Positions 1 through 7,188 of a DNA stretch of 38,905 nt are shown here, one piece after another (within the stretch, counting starts at the first letter, position 1; every line of letters starts with the position of its first letter). The stretch spans positions 1 to 38,905 of the forward strand of contig JAYVIQ010000180.1 of the NCBI GenBank assembly GCA_043770215.1, read 5' to 3'. Made by a program: the position numbers and the translations under genes. The notes under the pieces are model-generated. The model was given only the letters and a program-made list of their open reading frames with translations, searched no databases and was not told the origin of the DNA. This stretch comes from JAYVIQ01 sp043770215. Lineage in GTDB: Bacteria; Bacteroidota; Bacteroidia; Cytophagales; JAAEPT01.

Positions 1-232
1 CCTCTATCCAAAAATTTCTATTGCTGGCTACTGCAAAATCTAGATTTTCTGAATGAATAATTTGTCCTTGCTTTAATGTATATAAAAAAATGCTATCTGA
101 CTGGTTAGTAATTTTTATAGAAAAATTGTGTAGTTTGTTATTGCCAAGATAATTTACTTCTTGACCGTAACTAAAAAACCAAAAACCAAAGAAAAGGAAT
201 AATATAATTTTTTTTTTCATATTTTTTTTCAT
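1..232 (-). CDS. Secreted protein of unknown function, N-terminal part only
   Basis: The frame is open from an ATG at 230-232 (or an in-frame ATG at 218-220) to the left window edge, so only about 73-77 residues are visible. They begin with two or more lysines, then a run of Ile/Leu/Phe/Trp ending in SYGQ, which reads as a Sec signal peptide cleaved near SYG-Q. The mature part (VNYLGNNKLHNFSIKI, then NQSDSIFLYTLKQGQ) resembles the start of a beta-propeller or extracellular repeat protein, but I recognise no family. It is divergent from the sigma-factor gene, with about 190 bp between the two starts. Secretion is well supported by the leader; function is unknown. Confidence 0.6.
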   Translation of the reverse strand, partial: MKKNMKKKIILFLFFGFWFFSYGQEVNYLGNNKLHNFSIKITNQSDSIFLYTLKQGQIIHSENLDFAVASNRNFWIE

Positions 233-350
233 CAATTCATTGATTAAACAAAGCTAAGCAAATATTTTTCATTGAAATAAAATAAAAATAAATCATTTTT
301 AGAAAGTTACGAAACCTATTGACTATAAAAATGGTTTAACTAATAATATA

Positions 351-368
351 AACGTGCAACAGCACGTT
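351..368. promoter_or_regulatory. Short perfect inverted repeat upstream of the sigma-factor gene
   Basis: AACGTGC (351-357) and GCACGTT (362-368) are exact reverse complements separated by AACA. The pair sits 53 bp before the start of the sigma paralogue in otherwise very AT-rich DNA. It could be an operator or a leader hairpin. It has no T-run, so it is not a terminator. The role is inferred from position only. Confidence 0.4.
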
Positions 369-421
369 AATGTTAAGCAAACAATTGGTTAATAACTTAT
401 TTATGTTTTTAAAGTAGGGAT

Positions 422-1285
422 ATGAGACAGATAAAAATCACAAAACAAATCACTGTAAGAGACAACCAAAGTATTGAAAAATACCTTTCGGAAATAAATC
501 GTATAGAACTTATAAAACCAGATGAAGAGGTTATTTTGGCCCAAAGAATTAGAGAAGATAATGACCAAGAAGCACTTAATAAATTAGTTCAGGCAAACTT
601 GAGGTTTGTTGTTTCTGTAGCTAAGCAGTTTCAAAACAATGGAATGCACCTTTCTGATTTAATAAACGAGGGGAACATAGGTTTGTTAAAAGCAGCTCAA
701 AAATTTGATGAAACAAGGGGTTTTAAGTTTATTTCTTATGCCGTATGGTGGATTAGGCAATCAATTATAGCTTCTATTTCTAATAATACTAGACACATAC
801 GCATCCCTCAAAATAAAATAAATGAACAAAACAAAATACGCCAGTTTTCTCAGGAGTTTGAGCAGTATGGCGAACGTCCACCAACAGACGAAGAAATTTC
901 TGAAGCGTTAAATATTCCTGTATCAGACATAGAAGTCCTTAGAGATAATGGCAAATCTATGTATTCTTTAGATAATCCTTTGCCTGGTGCAGAGGAGACT
1001 TCTCTACTAGATGTCATTATTTGTCCAGACACAGACTTAGAGGATGACATGAACAGAGAATCTTTTTCAGAAGATATAAAAGATATCTTTGGAGTATTAA
1101 ACTCAAGAGAAAGAGATGTACTTAAGTTCTATTATGGAATAGGTTTTGGAAAGCAACATAATTTCGAGGAGATAGGTGAAATATTGCTCATTACCAGAGA
1201 AAGAGCTAGGCAAATAAAAAACACAGCCATTCGTAAATTGCAACGCAGTTCTAAAACAAAAGTGTTAAGGCAATATTTAGGTTAA
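422..1285 (+). CDS. RpoD-family sigma factor, divergent paralogue
   Basis: A 287-residue sigma-70 protein that directs RNA polymerase to promoters. Region 1.2 is at about residues 17-45, region 2 at about 55-125 (with NLRFVVSVAKQ, DLINEGN and the -10 element segment SYAVWWIRQSI), region 3 at about 130-200, and region 4 at about 218-280 with the helix-turn-helix ITRERARQIK. It has the same length as the main RpoD at 17343-18206, starts with the same MRQ(I/L)KI(T/S)KQIT and ends in the same YLG, so the two are paralogues. It differs where the main protein is most conserved: after the -10 segment (SISNNTRHIRIP against ALAEQSRIVRLP), in region 3.2 (CPDTDLEDD) and in region 4 (FGKQHNFEEIGEI; RARQIKNTAIRKLQ). 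It is a single-gene unit. I infer an alternative or accessory group 2 sigma factor; the target promoters are unknown. Confidence 0.9.
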   Translation: MRQIKITKQITVRDNQSIEKYLSEINRIELIKPDEEVILAQRIREDNDQEALNKLVQANLRFVVSVAKQFQNNGMHLSDLINEGNIGLLKAAQKFDETRGFKFISYAVWWIRQSIIASISNNTRHIRIPQNKINEQNKIRQFSQEFEQYGERPPTDEEISEALNIPVSDIEVLRDNGKSMYSLDNPLPGAEETSLLDVIICPDTDLEDDMNRESFSEDIKDIFGVLNSRERDVLKFYYGIGFGKQHNFEEIGEILLITRERARQIKNTAIRKLQRSSKTKVLRQYLG

Positions 1286-1331
1286 TCAACAAAGAGGAGG
1301 GTGTTTGAGCAATTTTCTTTCAAACGCTCTC

Positions 1332-1694
1332 CTAATTTTTTTGTATGAGTATGCTTTCAGATCTTTTAGTAGTACGTATAAAGCAAATGTAAGTGCCTGA
1401 GTTTACGCTGTTACCTCCAAAATTAGTTCCGTTCCATTCTACAAAATCTTCTTCTACTCCATTCAGTTTAAAAGAAAAAATTAAATTTCCAATGGCATCA
1501 TAAATAGAAATTTCTTCTATGGTTTCTATTTTTTTATTAAGCTTTATCCTTGTTTTACTACTAAAAGGATTTGGGTATACTTCTGAGGGTACAAAAGTAT
1601 TATTGCTTTGGGCTTGTAGTGTATTGCTAAAAAAAAATAAGCAAAACATGGAGCAAAAGGTAAACAAATAAACTATTTTTTTTCTAGTAAACAC
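1332..1694 (-). CDS. Small secreted protein consisting mainly of a T9SS type A sorting domain
   Basis: A 120-residue protein beginning at a GTG. It has a signal peptide of about 29 residues (FTRKK, hydrophobic core, TLQAQ) and then almost only a Por-secretion C-terminal domain: YPNPFSSKTRIKL, ISIYDAIGNLIFSF, WNGTNFGGNSVNSGTY and a terminal ESILIQKN. In this family the domain targets large exoproteins through the outer membrane by type IX secretion, and it normally follows hundreds of residues of cargo. Here there is no cargo. The GTG was chosen because the next ATG would remove the basic start of the leader. Directly upstream on the same strand lies the decayed OmpA-type gene, so this may be the surviving end of a degraded locus. 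The domain call is firm; biological activity is uncertain. Confidence 0.75.
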   Translation of the reverse strand: MFTRKKIVYLFTFCSMFCLFFFSNTLQAQSNNTFVPSEVYPNPFSSKTRIKLNKKIETIEEISIYDAIGNLIFSFKLNGVEEDFVEWNGTNFGGNSVNSGTYICFIRTTKRSESILIQKN

Positions 1695-1724
1695 AATTCT
1701 ACTTTTTGTTAGCCAATATAGCTC

Positions 1725-2453
1725 TTATTCTGCAGTTAGTGTAATAATTTCTGTTCTTCTGTTTAATTGTAGCTCTTCAGTTGTTTCATTGCTTGAAATG
1801 GATTGTTGCCCTCATTACCCTTTTGGTTCTACCTTTTTTTCTCTAATGCCGTAACAGATTAAATATTTCCCCACAGATTCTGCCCTTTTTTGAGATAAGT
1901 CTAAGTTGTATGTAGCATTTCCTTGGTCATCTGTAATTTTATTTCATAATTAATTTTTTTATTTGTGTAGGATGAGTACTCTTATAAACCAGGATTTATA
2001 CCATCTTTTACCATAACTAATACGTATTTTTTGTTTTTAAGTAGTTTTGCTTTAGAAGATTCCATATTGTTGGCGTCAAGTCATTCTATCTTTATTCTTG
2101 CATTCTAACTATGCTATTCCGTTGGTAAGTAAATTTAGTGTCAGTATTTATGGCTGTAACTAATTTTAATTCAATGAGTTATTTGCAATTTATAGCGTAA
2201 TTTTTTTCAAATAGTACATTAGGTGCGGGTTTACTTTTATATAAAAAGTTTTTTAGCACTGCTTTTTAATGGCAGCGTTTGTCTTCTACTTTTAATTTTG
2301 TGATGTGAATTATTAGATCTGCTTTCAAGAATGTTTCTCTTAATGGAGCTATCTTATCTCTGATCTTTAAAACAAATTGCTGTAAATTCTGGAGAAAATA
2401 AATATCAACTCTTCCTCAATATCAGAAGCGGAAATATTAAAATTATCTTTCAT
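1725..2453 (-). pseudogene. Decayed OmpA-family outer-membrane/peptidoglycan-associated gene
   Basis: Read on the minus strand, the last part encodes an OmpA C-terminal domain: DDQGNATYNLDLSQKRAESV, then GKYL, a broken PKG(YG)E-type segment, and a final LNRRTEIITL before TAA at 1725-1727. It is interrupted by tandem stops TAA-TGA at 1812-1817, an apparent frameshift near 1930, and at least five further in-frame stops between 1960 and 2330. A possible original start (MKDNFNISASDIEEE) is at 2451-2453. Intact relatives bind peptidoglycan through this domain. Several independent lesions make sequencing error an unlikely explanation. The identity of the N-terminal half is not recoverable by eye. 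Confidence 0.75.
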
Positions 2454-2565
2454 TAATTGTGTTTTTTTATAAAATTACAATGCATCAGGATTTGAAAAAA
2501 AAGTAAGATGCAAATAGAACAACTACTAGACTTTGGGAAAGTTTCAAAAATTGCTTTTTTTTATT

Positions 2566-3537
2566 TTAAATTAATTTTTTCACGCACACTTCTTTTGCGA
2601 AATAACTTAGTATTATTTCTGCACCAGCTCTTTTTATGCTCAAAAGTGTTTCGTGTATTGTTTTATCATTATCTAACCAGCCGTTTTGGGCAGCTGCTTT
2701 TATCATGGCGTATTCGCCACTTACATTGTAGGCGGCAATAGGTAAGTTAGAATTTCGTCTTAATAAATGTATGATGTCTAGGTAAGCCAATGCCGGTTTT
2801 ACCATTAAAAAATCAGCCCCTTCTTCTGCATCAAGTTTAGCCTCTATTAATGCTTCTTTTGCATTTGCTGGATTCATTTGGTAGGTTTTTTTATCTCCAA
2901 ATTTTGGTGCACTGTCCAATGCGTCTCTAAACGGACCGTAATATGCACTTGCATATTTGGCAGTATAAGCCATGATACTTGTGTTGCAATATCCGTTTTT
3001 ATCTAAAATTGTTCGGATATATCCAATTCTGCCATCCATCATGTCAGATGGACCTACAATATCAATGCCCGTTTGAGCTTGTACTAGAGCCATCTCCCCT
3101 AATATTTTTAGCGTAGGGTCGTTTAGAATTTCGCCATTTTCTACCAATCCGTCATGACCATCTGAGCTGTATGGATCCATAGCAACATCTGTCATAATTA
3201 CAGCTTGTGGAAATTCTTTTTTAATCTGATAGAGGGCCTTTATGTATAGGCCTTCTGTGTTTGTGCTTTCTGTAGCAAAAGTATCTTTATATACATCTGG
3301 AAGACAAGGAAAAATAGCAAAAGCTTTTATCCCTAAGTTTAAGCAACTTTCTATTTCTTTCAATAATAAATCTAATGACCAGCGAAAAATGCCAGGCATA
3401 GATATTATCTCTTCTTTTTTATTCTGACCAGGCAGTAAAAAAAGAGGGAATAATAAATCATTTTTAGTAAGAAAAGTTTCTTGGGCTAAACTTCTTATAG
3501 CTTCTGATTTTCTATTGCGTCTAGGTCTTTGGTTCAT
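2566..3537 (-). CDS. hemB: Porphobilinogen synthase (delta-aminolevulinic acid dehydratase)
   Basis: Condenses two 5-aminolevulinate molecules into porphobilinogen, the second committed step of haem synthesis, in the cytoplasm. At 323 residues it has normal family length. Visible motifs are the start RPRRNR, the two active-site lysine segments MAYTAKYASAYYGPFRDA and FLMVKPALAYLD, and SDMMDGRIGYIR. The metal loop reads DVAMDPYSSDGHDG, with Asp/Ala in place of the cysteines of zinc enzymes, which by family knowledge indicates a magnesium-type enzyme. The ATG at 3537 gives the expected N-terminus. hemG lies 16 kb away in this window, so the haem genes are dispersed. It is divergent from rpmB across a 389-bp gap. 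Confidence 0.97.
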   Translation of the reverse strand: MNQRPRRNRKSEAIRSLAQETFLTKNDLLFPLFLLPGQNKKEEIISMPGIFRWSLDLLLKEIESCLNLGIKAFAIFPCLPDVYKDTFATESTNTEGLYIKALYQIKKEFPQAVIMTDVAMDPYSSDGHDGLVENGEILNDPTLKILGEMALVQAQTGIDIVGPSDMMDGRIGYIRTILDKNGYCNTSIMAYTAKYASAYYGPFRDALDSAPKFGDKKTYQMNPANAKEALIEAKLDAEEGADFLMVKPALAYLDIIHLLRRNSNLPIAAYNVSGEYAMIKAAAQNGWLDNDKTIHETLLSIKRAGAEIILSYFAKEVCVKKLI

Positions 3538-3926
3538 TTTGCTTTTAAAATAATGTCCAAATTTAAAATTTTATAATGTAATATTACCCAGTTTTTTTAA
3601 ATTAACGTCAATCTTATGGCAAACTAATTGTAAGATTTTTTACGGGTTCAATTTCTAGGCATTTAATTAAATAGCATAAAAAAATATTAAAAGGTTTTGA
3701 AAGCAAAGTACACGTACCATAAAACCAATAATTTGTAAAAATAAAAGCAATATTTTGTGTATTGTCAATGAATAACCGTAGCTTTGTTTTTTATTAATTA
3801 AACATAAATGAGTGCACAAGTGCTATTTATTTGCTAAGATTTGAATAAAAATAAAATAATTCTATTCAGTATCTTGCATATCTAAAATAAAAACATCACT
3901 TTTGTAATCCATTTGAAAAAAAGCGC
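3538..3926. other. Gene-free spacer between divergent hemB and rpmB
   Basis: This is 389 bp of very AT-rich DNA. No frame looks coding and I see no hairpin of note. It must hold the promoters for hemB (leftward) and the ribosomal-protein operon (rightward); only the latter has a recognisable candidate, at 3874-3904. Confidence 0.5.
3874..3904 (+). promoter_or_regulatory. Candidate promoter of rpmB-rpmG operon
   Basis: TTG (3874-3876), 20 bp, then CACTTTTG (3897-3904). This matches the Bacteroidota primary-sigma pattern TTG-N19/20-TAnnTTTG except for C in place of the first T. Transcription would begin only some 15 bp before the rpmB ATG at 3927. Confidence 0.4.
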
Positions 3927-4163
3927 ATGGCTAGAGTTTGTCAAATAACAGGAAAGAGACCAGTATCGGGAAATAATGTTTCTCATGCTAACAATAAAAC
4001 GAAGAGAAGATTTCTTCCAAATCTTCATAAGAAGAGATTTTTCATCCCTGAGGATGGTACTTGGATAACACTTAAAGTATCTTCAACAGCGTTGAGAACA
4101 ATAGATAAATATGGCATCAGTGCTGTATTGTTAAAAGCTAAAAAAGACGGAGTAATCCTATAA
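3927..4163 (+). CDS. rpmB: 50S ribosomal protein L28
   Basis: A 78-residue protein of the large ribosomal subunit. It shows the family start ARVCQITGKRPVSGNNVSHA, then NKTKRRFLPNLHKKRFF, and a C-terminal region with STALRTIDKYGI. The CxxC pairs of the zinc-binding L28 form are absent (a single Cys at residue 5), so this is the zinc-independent type. It is first in a tight operon: the rpmG start follows its stop by 13 bp. Confidence 0.98.
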   Translation: MARVCQITGKRPVSGNNVSHANNKTKRRFLPNLHKKRFFIPEDGTWITLKVSSTALRTIDKYGISAVLLKAKKDGVIL

Positions 4164-4176
4164 TACATACATAGAG

Positions 4177-4359
4177 ATGGCTAAGAAAGGAAATAGAATT
4201 CAAGTAATTCTTGAGTGCACTGAGCACAAAGACAGCGGTATGGGTGGTACTTCTAGGTACATCACTACTAAAAATAGAAAAAACACTACAGGCAGAATGG
4301 AGTTGAGAAAATTCAATGCTGTGTTGAGAAAATATACTGTTCACAAAGAAATTAAGTAA
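4177..4359 (+). CDS. rpmG: 50S ribosomal protein L33
   Basis: A 60-residue large-subunit protein, recognisable from MAKKGNRIQVILECTEHK, then SRYITTKNRKNT and ELRKFNAVLRKYTVHKE. It lacks the two CxxC zinc-ribbon motifs (only one Cys, residue 14) and is therefore the C-minus form. It lies between L28 and the DUF4295 gene, the usual Bacteroidota order. Confidence 0.98.
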   Translation: MAKKGNRIQVILECTEHKDSGMGGTSRYITTKNRKNTTGRMELRKFNAVLRKYTVHKEIK

Positions 4360-4364
4360 GCGTT

Positions 4365-4523
4365 ATGGCAAAGAAAGTAGTTGCAACTCTTAAAGGTACT
4401 AACACAAGTAAGGCATATTCTAAAGTAATAACAACATCAAGATCAGAAAAAACTGGTGCTTATGTTTTTAAAGAAGAAATTGTAGAATCTGAATTGGTTC
4501 AAGAATATTTGGCTAAAAAATAG
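4365..4523 (+). CDS. DUF4295 small basic protein
   Basis: A 52-residue protein starting five bases after the rpmG stop: MAKKVVATLKGTNTSKAYSK, then VITTSRSEKTGAYVFKEEIV, ending in LAKK. Its size, sequence and fixed place behind L28-L33 match the Bacteroidota-specific DUF4295 family. Its basic character and its neighbours suggest a ribosome-associated role, which is inference. It is the last gene before a strong terminator. Confidence 0.9.
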   Translation: MAKKVVATLKGTNTSKAYSKVITTSRSEKTGAYVFKEEIVESELVQEYLAKK

Positions 4524-4549
4524 TTTTAGTCAGTATAAGTCAATTATTC

Positions 4550-4572
4550 AAAAAGTCCCATTGGGACTTTTT
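4550..4572 (+). terminator. Intrinsic terminator of the L28-L33-DUF4295 operon
   Basis: AAAAAGTCCCA (4550-4560) pairs perfectly with TGGGACTTTTT (4562-4572), giving a tight A/T-ended hairpin 26 bp after the last stop codon. The ftsY start follows at 4607, so ftsY has its own transcription start or depends on read-through. Confidence 0.8.
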
Positions 4573-4606
4573 GTGTTATATTAAAGTCTGTAAAATTCAT
4601 ATATTT

Positions 4607-5560
4607 ATGGCATTATTTGGTTGGTTCTCAAAAGACAAAAAAGAAAAACTAGATCAAGGATTAGAAAAATCTAACCAAAGTTTTTTAAATAAAATATCCA
4701 AAGCACTTGTTGGCAAAACAAAAATAGATGATGAGTTTCTTGACACATTAGAAGAAATTCTTATTACGTCTGATGTTGGGGTACACACTACCCTAAAAAT
4801 AATAGATAGATTAGAAGAGCGTGTAGCAAAAGACAAGTATCTAGGTGCAGATGAACTGAATACAATTCTAAAAGAAGAAATACAAGCGCTTCTATTAGAA
4901 AACCCCTCTCAAGATTTTTTAGATTTTAAGCTTCCTGCAACTAAGAAACCATACGTAATAATGGTTGTAGGTGTAAATGGTGTAGGTAAAACTACAACTA
5001 TTGGTAAGCTTGCCAATCAATTTAAAACTAATGGCTATAAGGTTGTTTTAGGTGCTGGAGATACCTTTAGAGCTGCTGCTGTAGACCAACTTAAAATTTG
5101 GGGAGAGAGAAATGGAGTTCCTGTAATAGACAAAGGAATGAACACCAATCCAGGTGCAGTTGCTTTTGACTCTGTTAAATATGCTATGGATAATAATTTT
5201 GATGTGGTAATTATAGATACCGCAGGCAGATTACATACCAAGCTTAATTTAATGAATGAGCTTACGGCAATAAAACGTGCAATAGAAAAAGTTATGCCTG
5301 GTGCTCCGCACGAAGTGCTTTTGGTACTTGATGGATCAACAGGTCAGAATGCAATAGTCCAAGCAACCGAATTTACAAAAGCTACCGAAGTAAGTGCACT
5401 GGCTATTACCAAACTAGACGGTACAGCAAAAGGTGGTGTGGTAATAGGGATTTCAGACCAATTTCAAATACCTGTAAAATACATAGGTGTAGGTGAGGGG
5501 ATAAACGATTTACAGATTTTTAACAAAAAAGAATTTGTAGATTCTTTTTTTAGGGGGTAA
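4607..5560 (+). CDS. ftsY: Signal recognition particle receptor FtsY
   Basis: A GTPase that docks SRP-ribosome complexes at the inner membrane for co-translational insertion. I chose the ATG at 4607 (317 residues, MALFGWFSKDKKEKLDQG) because the upstream in-frame extension overlaps the preceding terminator. An NG domain is visible: an N-domain four-helix bundle at about residues 20-100, P-loop GVNGVGKTTTIGKLA (G1), DTFRAAAVDQL (G2), DTAGRLHTK (G3), TKLDGTAKGG (G4) and the closing GVGEGINDLQIFNKKEFVDS. The long acidic A domain of the E. coli protein is absent, as usual in this phylum. It is monocistronic, with a terminator immediately downstream. Confidence 0.97.
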   Translation: MALFGWFSKDKKEKLDQGLEKSNQSFLNKISKALVGKTKIDDEFLDTLEEILITSDVGVHTTLKIIDRLEERVAKDKYLGADELNTILKEEIQALLLENPSQDFLDFKLPATKKPYVIMVVGVNGVGKTTTIGKLANQFKTNGYKVVLGAGDTFRAAAVDQLKIWGERNGVPVIDKGMNTNPGAVAFDSVKYAMDNNFDVVIIDTAGRLHTKLNLMNELTAIKRAIEKVMPGAPHEVLLVLDGSTGQNAIVQATEFTKATEVSALAITKLDGTAKGGVVIGISDQFQIPVKYIGVGEGINDLQIFNKKEFVDSFFRG

Positions 5561-5581
5561 GATAATTGTGAAAAGAAACAC

Positions 5582-5613
5582 AAGCCTTTGTTCACCCCAA
5601 AGGCTTTTGTTTT
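5582..5613 (+). terminator. Intrinsic terminator after ftsY
   Basis: AAGCCTTT (5582-5589) and AAAGGCTT (5599-5606) form a perfect 8-bp stem with a 9-nt loop, followed by TTGTTTT. It starts 21 bp past the ftsY stop. Confidence 0.75.
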
Positions 5614-5693
5614 AAATACAAAAAATGCAGCTTTTAAGTATATTCTTGTGCCATTAAGCTTAAACTAAATCAGCATACTACCATATAATTCAT

Positions 5694-5701
5694 TAAATTT
5701 G
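5694..5701 (+). promoter_or_regulatory. Candidate -7 element for rimO
   Basis: TAAATTTG is a perfect match to the Bacteroidota -7 box TAnnTTTG. It lies 80 bp before the rimO ATG. No TTG is found at the expected distance upstream, so the assignment is tentative. Confidence 0.3.
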
Positions 5702-5781
5702 TAGAAGTAAGCTTTAAAAGAAATTATTAAAATGTGCAGAATGCATTTTATAAGATACTTAAAGCCAAAAACTAAAGACAG

Positions 5782-7098
5782 ATGAAGACACGTTCGCTAA
5801 AAAAAGACAAAGTAAATATTATTACACTTGGTTGCTCTAAAAACTTAGTAGATTCAGAAAACATTTATACCCAGCTTAAAAATGGACAAATAGATGTAGA
5901 GTATGAAAACAACCGTAAAAAAGCAAATGTTGTAATTATAAATACCTGTGGTTTTATAGAAAATGCAAAACAAGAGTCTATAGATACAATATTGCAATAT
6001 GCAGATGCCAAAAACAAAGGATTGGTAGATAAAGTATATGTAACAGGTTGCTTATCTGAACGTTATAAAAACGATTTAGAGATTGAGATACCAGAGGTAG
6101 ATGCCTATTTTGGCACAATGGAAATGCCACTTTTGCTTAAAAAATTCAATGTAGATTATAAGCATGAGTTATTGGGCGAGCGAATTACGTCTACAGCTAT
6201 GCATTATAGCTATTTAAAAATTGCCGAAGGTTGTGATAGACCTTGTTCTTTTTGTGCTATACCGCTTATGAGAGGTAAGCATGTTAGTAGAAGCATAGAT
6301 GACTTAGTAAAAGAAGCTTCTAACCTAGCAGCTAGAGGTACAAAAGAATTGATTTTAATTGCTCAAGACCTAACGTATTATGGTTTAGATATTTATAAAA
6401 AACGTGAATTGTCTAAACTATTAGATAAACTAGCTGATGTAAATGGCATAGATTGGATACGCTTGCACTATGCTTACCCATCTGGTTTTCCTATGGATGT
6501 TTTAGAAGTAATGCGTGACCGTAAAGAGATTTGTAATTATCTAGATATACCATTACAACACGGCTCTACCGAAATGTTACAACGCATGCGTAGAGGCATA
6601 ACAAGACCAAAAACAGAAGAATTAATTCATTCTATACGTGATATGGTACCAAATATTGCCATAAGAACTACGCTTATTACTGGGCATCCAGGAGAAACGG
6701 AAGCAGAGTTTCAAGAGATGTATGAATTTGTTGAGAAAATGAAATTTGAGCGTTTGGGTTGTTTTCAATACTCTCACGAAGAAGATACTCACTCTGGATC
6801 TTTGGTAGACGATGTGCCAGAAGAAGTAAAAGAAGAACGAGCGGCAATCATAATGGATTTACAGCAAGGAATTTCTTTTGATCATAACAAGAAATTTATT
6901 GGCAAGGAAGTAAAAGTATTAATAGACAAAAAAGAAAATGGCTATTTTGTGGGTAGAACAGAGTTCGACAGTCCAGAAGTGGATAACGAAGTTTTGATTC
7001 CCGCTTCTGAGCATTATTTGCCAATAGGTGGTTTTTGTAATGTAATAGTCAATGATGCTACTGAGTTTGATTTATTTGCTACACCAGTTGTGAAGTAA
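5782..7098 (+). CDS. rimO: Ribosomal protein S12 methylthiotransferase RimO
   Basis: A radical-SAM enzyme that adds a methylthio group to a conserved aspartate of ribosomal protein S12. At 438 residues it is full length. Its N-terminal methylthiotransferase domain has the three cluster cysteines in LGCSKNLVDSE, NTCGFIENAKQES and VTGCLSERY. The radical-SAM domain has CDRPCSFCAIP (CxxxCxxC). A C-terminal TRAM domain (about 375-438) contains GKEVKVLIDKKENGYFVGRT. The start sequence with TLGCSKN distinguishes RimO from MiaB. It appears to be transcribed alone, with bshC following after 90 bp. Confidence 0.97.
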   Translation: MKTRSLKKDKVNIITLGCSKNLVDSENIYTQLKNGQIDVEYENNRKKANVVIINTCGFIENAKQESIDTILQYADAKNKGLVDKVYVTGCLSERYKNDLEIEIPEVDAYFGTMEMPLLLKKFNVDYKHELLGERITSTAMHYSYLKIAEGCDRPCSFCAIPLMRGKHVSRSIDDLVKEASNLAARGTKELILIAQDLTYYGLDIYKKRELSKLLDKLADVNGIDWIRLHYAYPSGFPMDVLEVMRDRKEICNYLDIPLQHGSTEMLQRMRRGITRPKTEELIHSIRDMVPNIAIRTTLITGHPGETEAEFQEMYEFVEKMKFERLGCFQYSHEEDTHSGSLVDDVPEEVKEERAAIIMDLQQGISFDHNKKFIGKEVKVLIDKKENGYFVGRTEFDSPEVDNEVLIPASEHYLPIGGFCNVIVNDATEFDLFATPVVK

Positions 7099-7188
7099 AG
7101 AGTAGTAAGTAGTAAGGTTTTAATGCTTTCAAGATAGTTACATTTAAAAATAATTAGTAATTCAGTTATTAATTGTGAACAATAAAGC

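Noticed and set aside
2508..2741. 77-codon plus-strand frame at the end of hemB
   Set aside because: It is mostly antisense to hemB codons and reads as a shadow.
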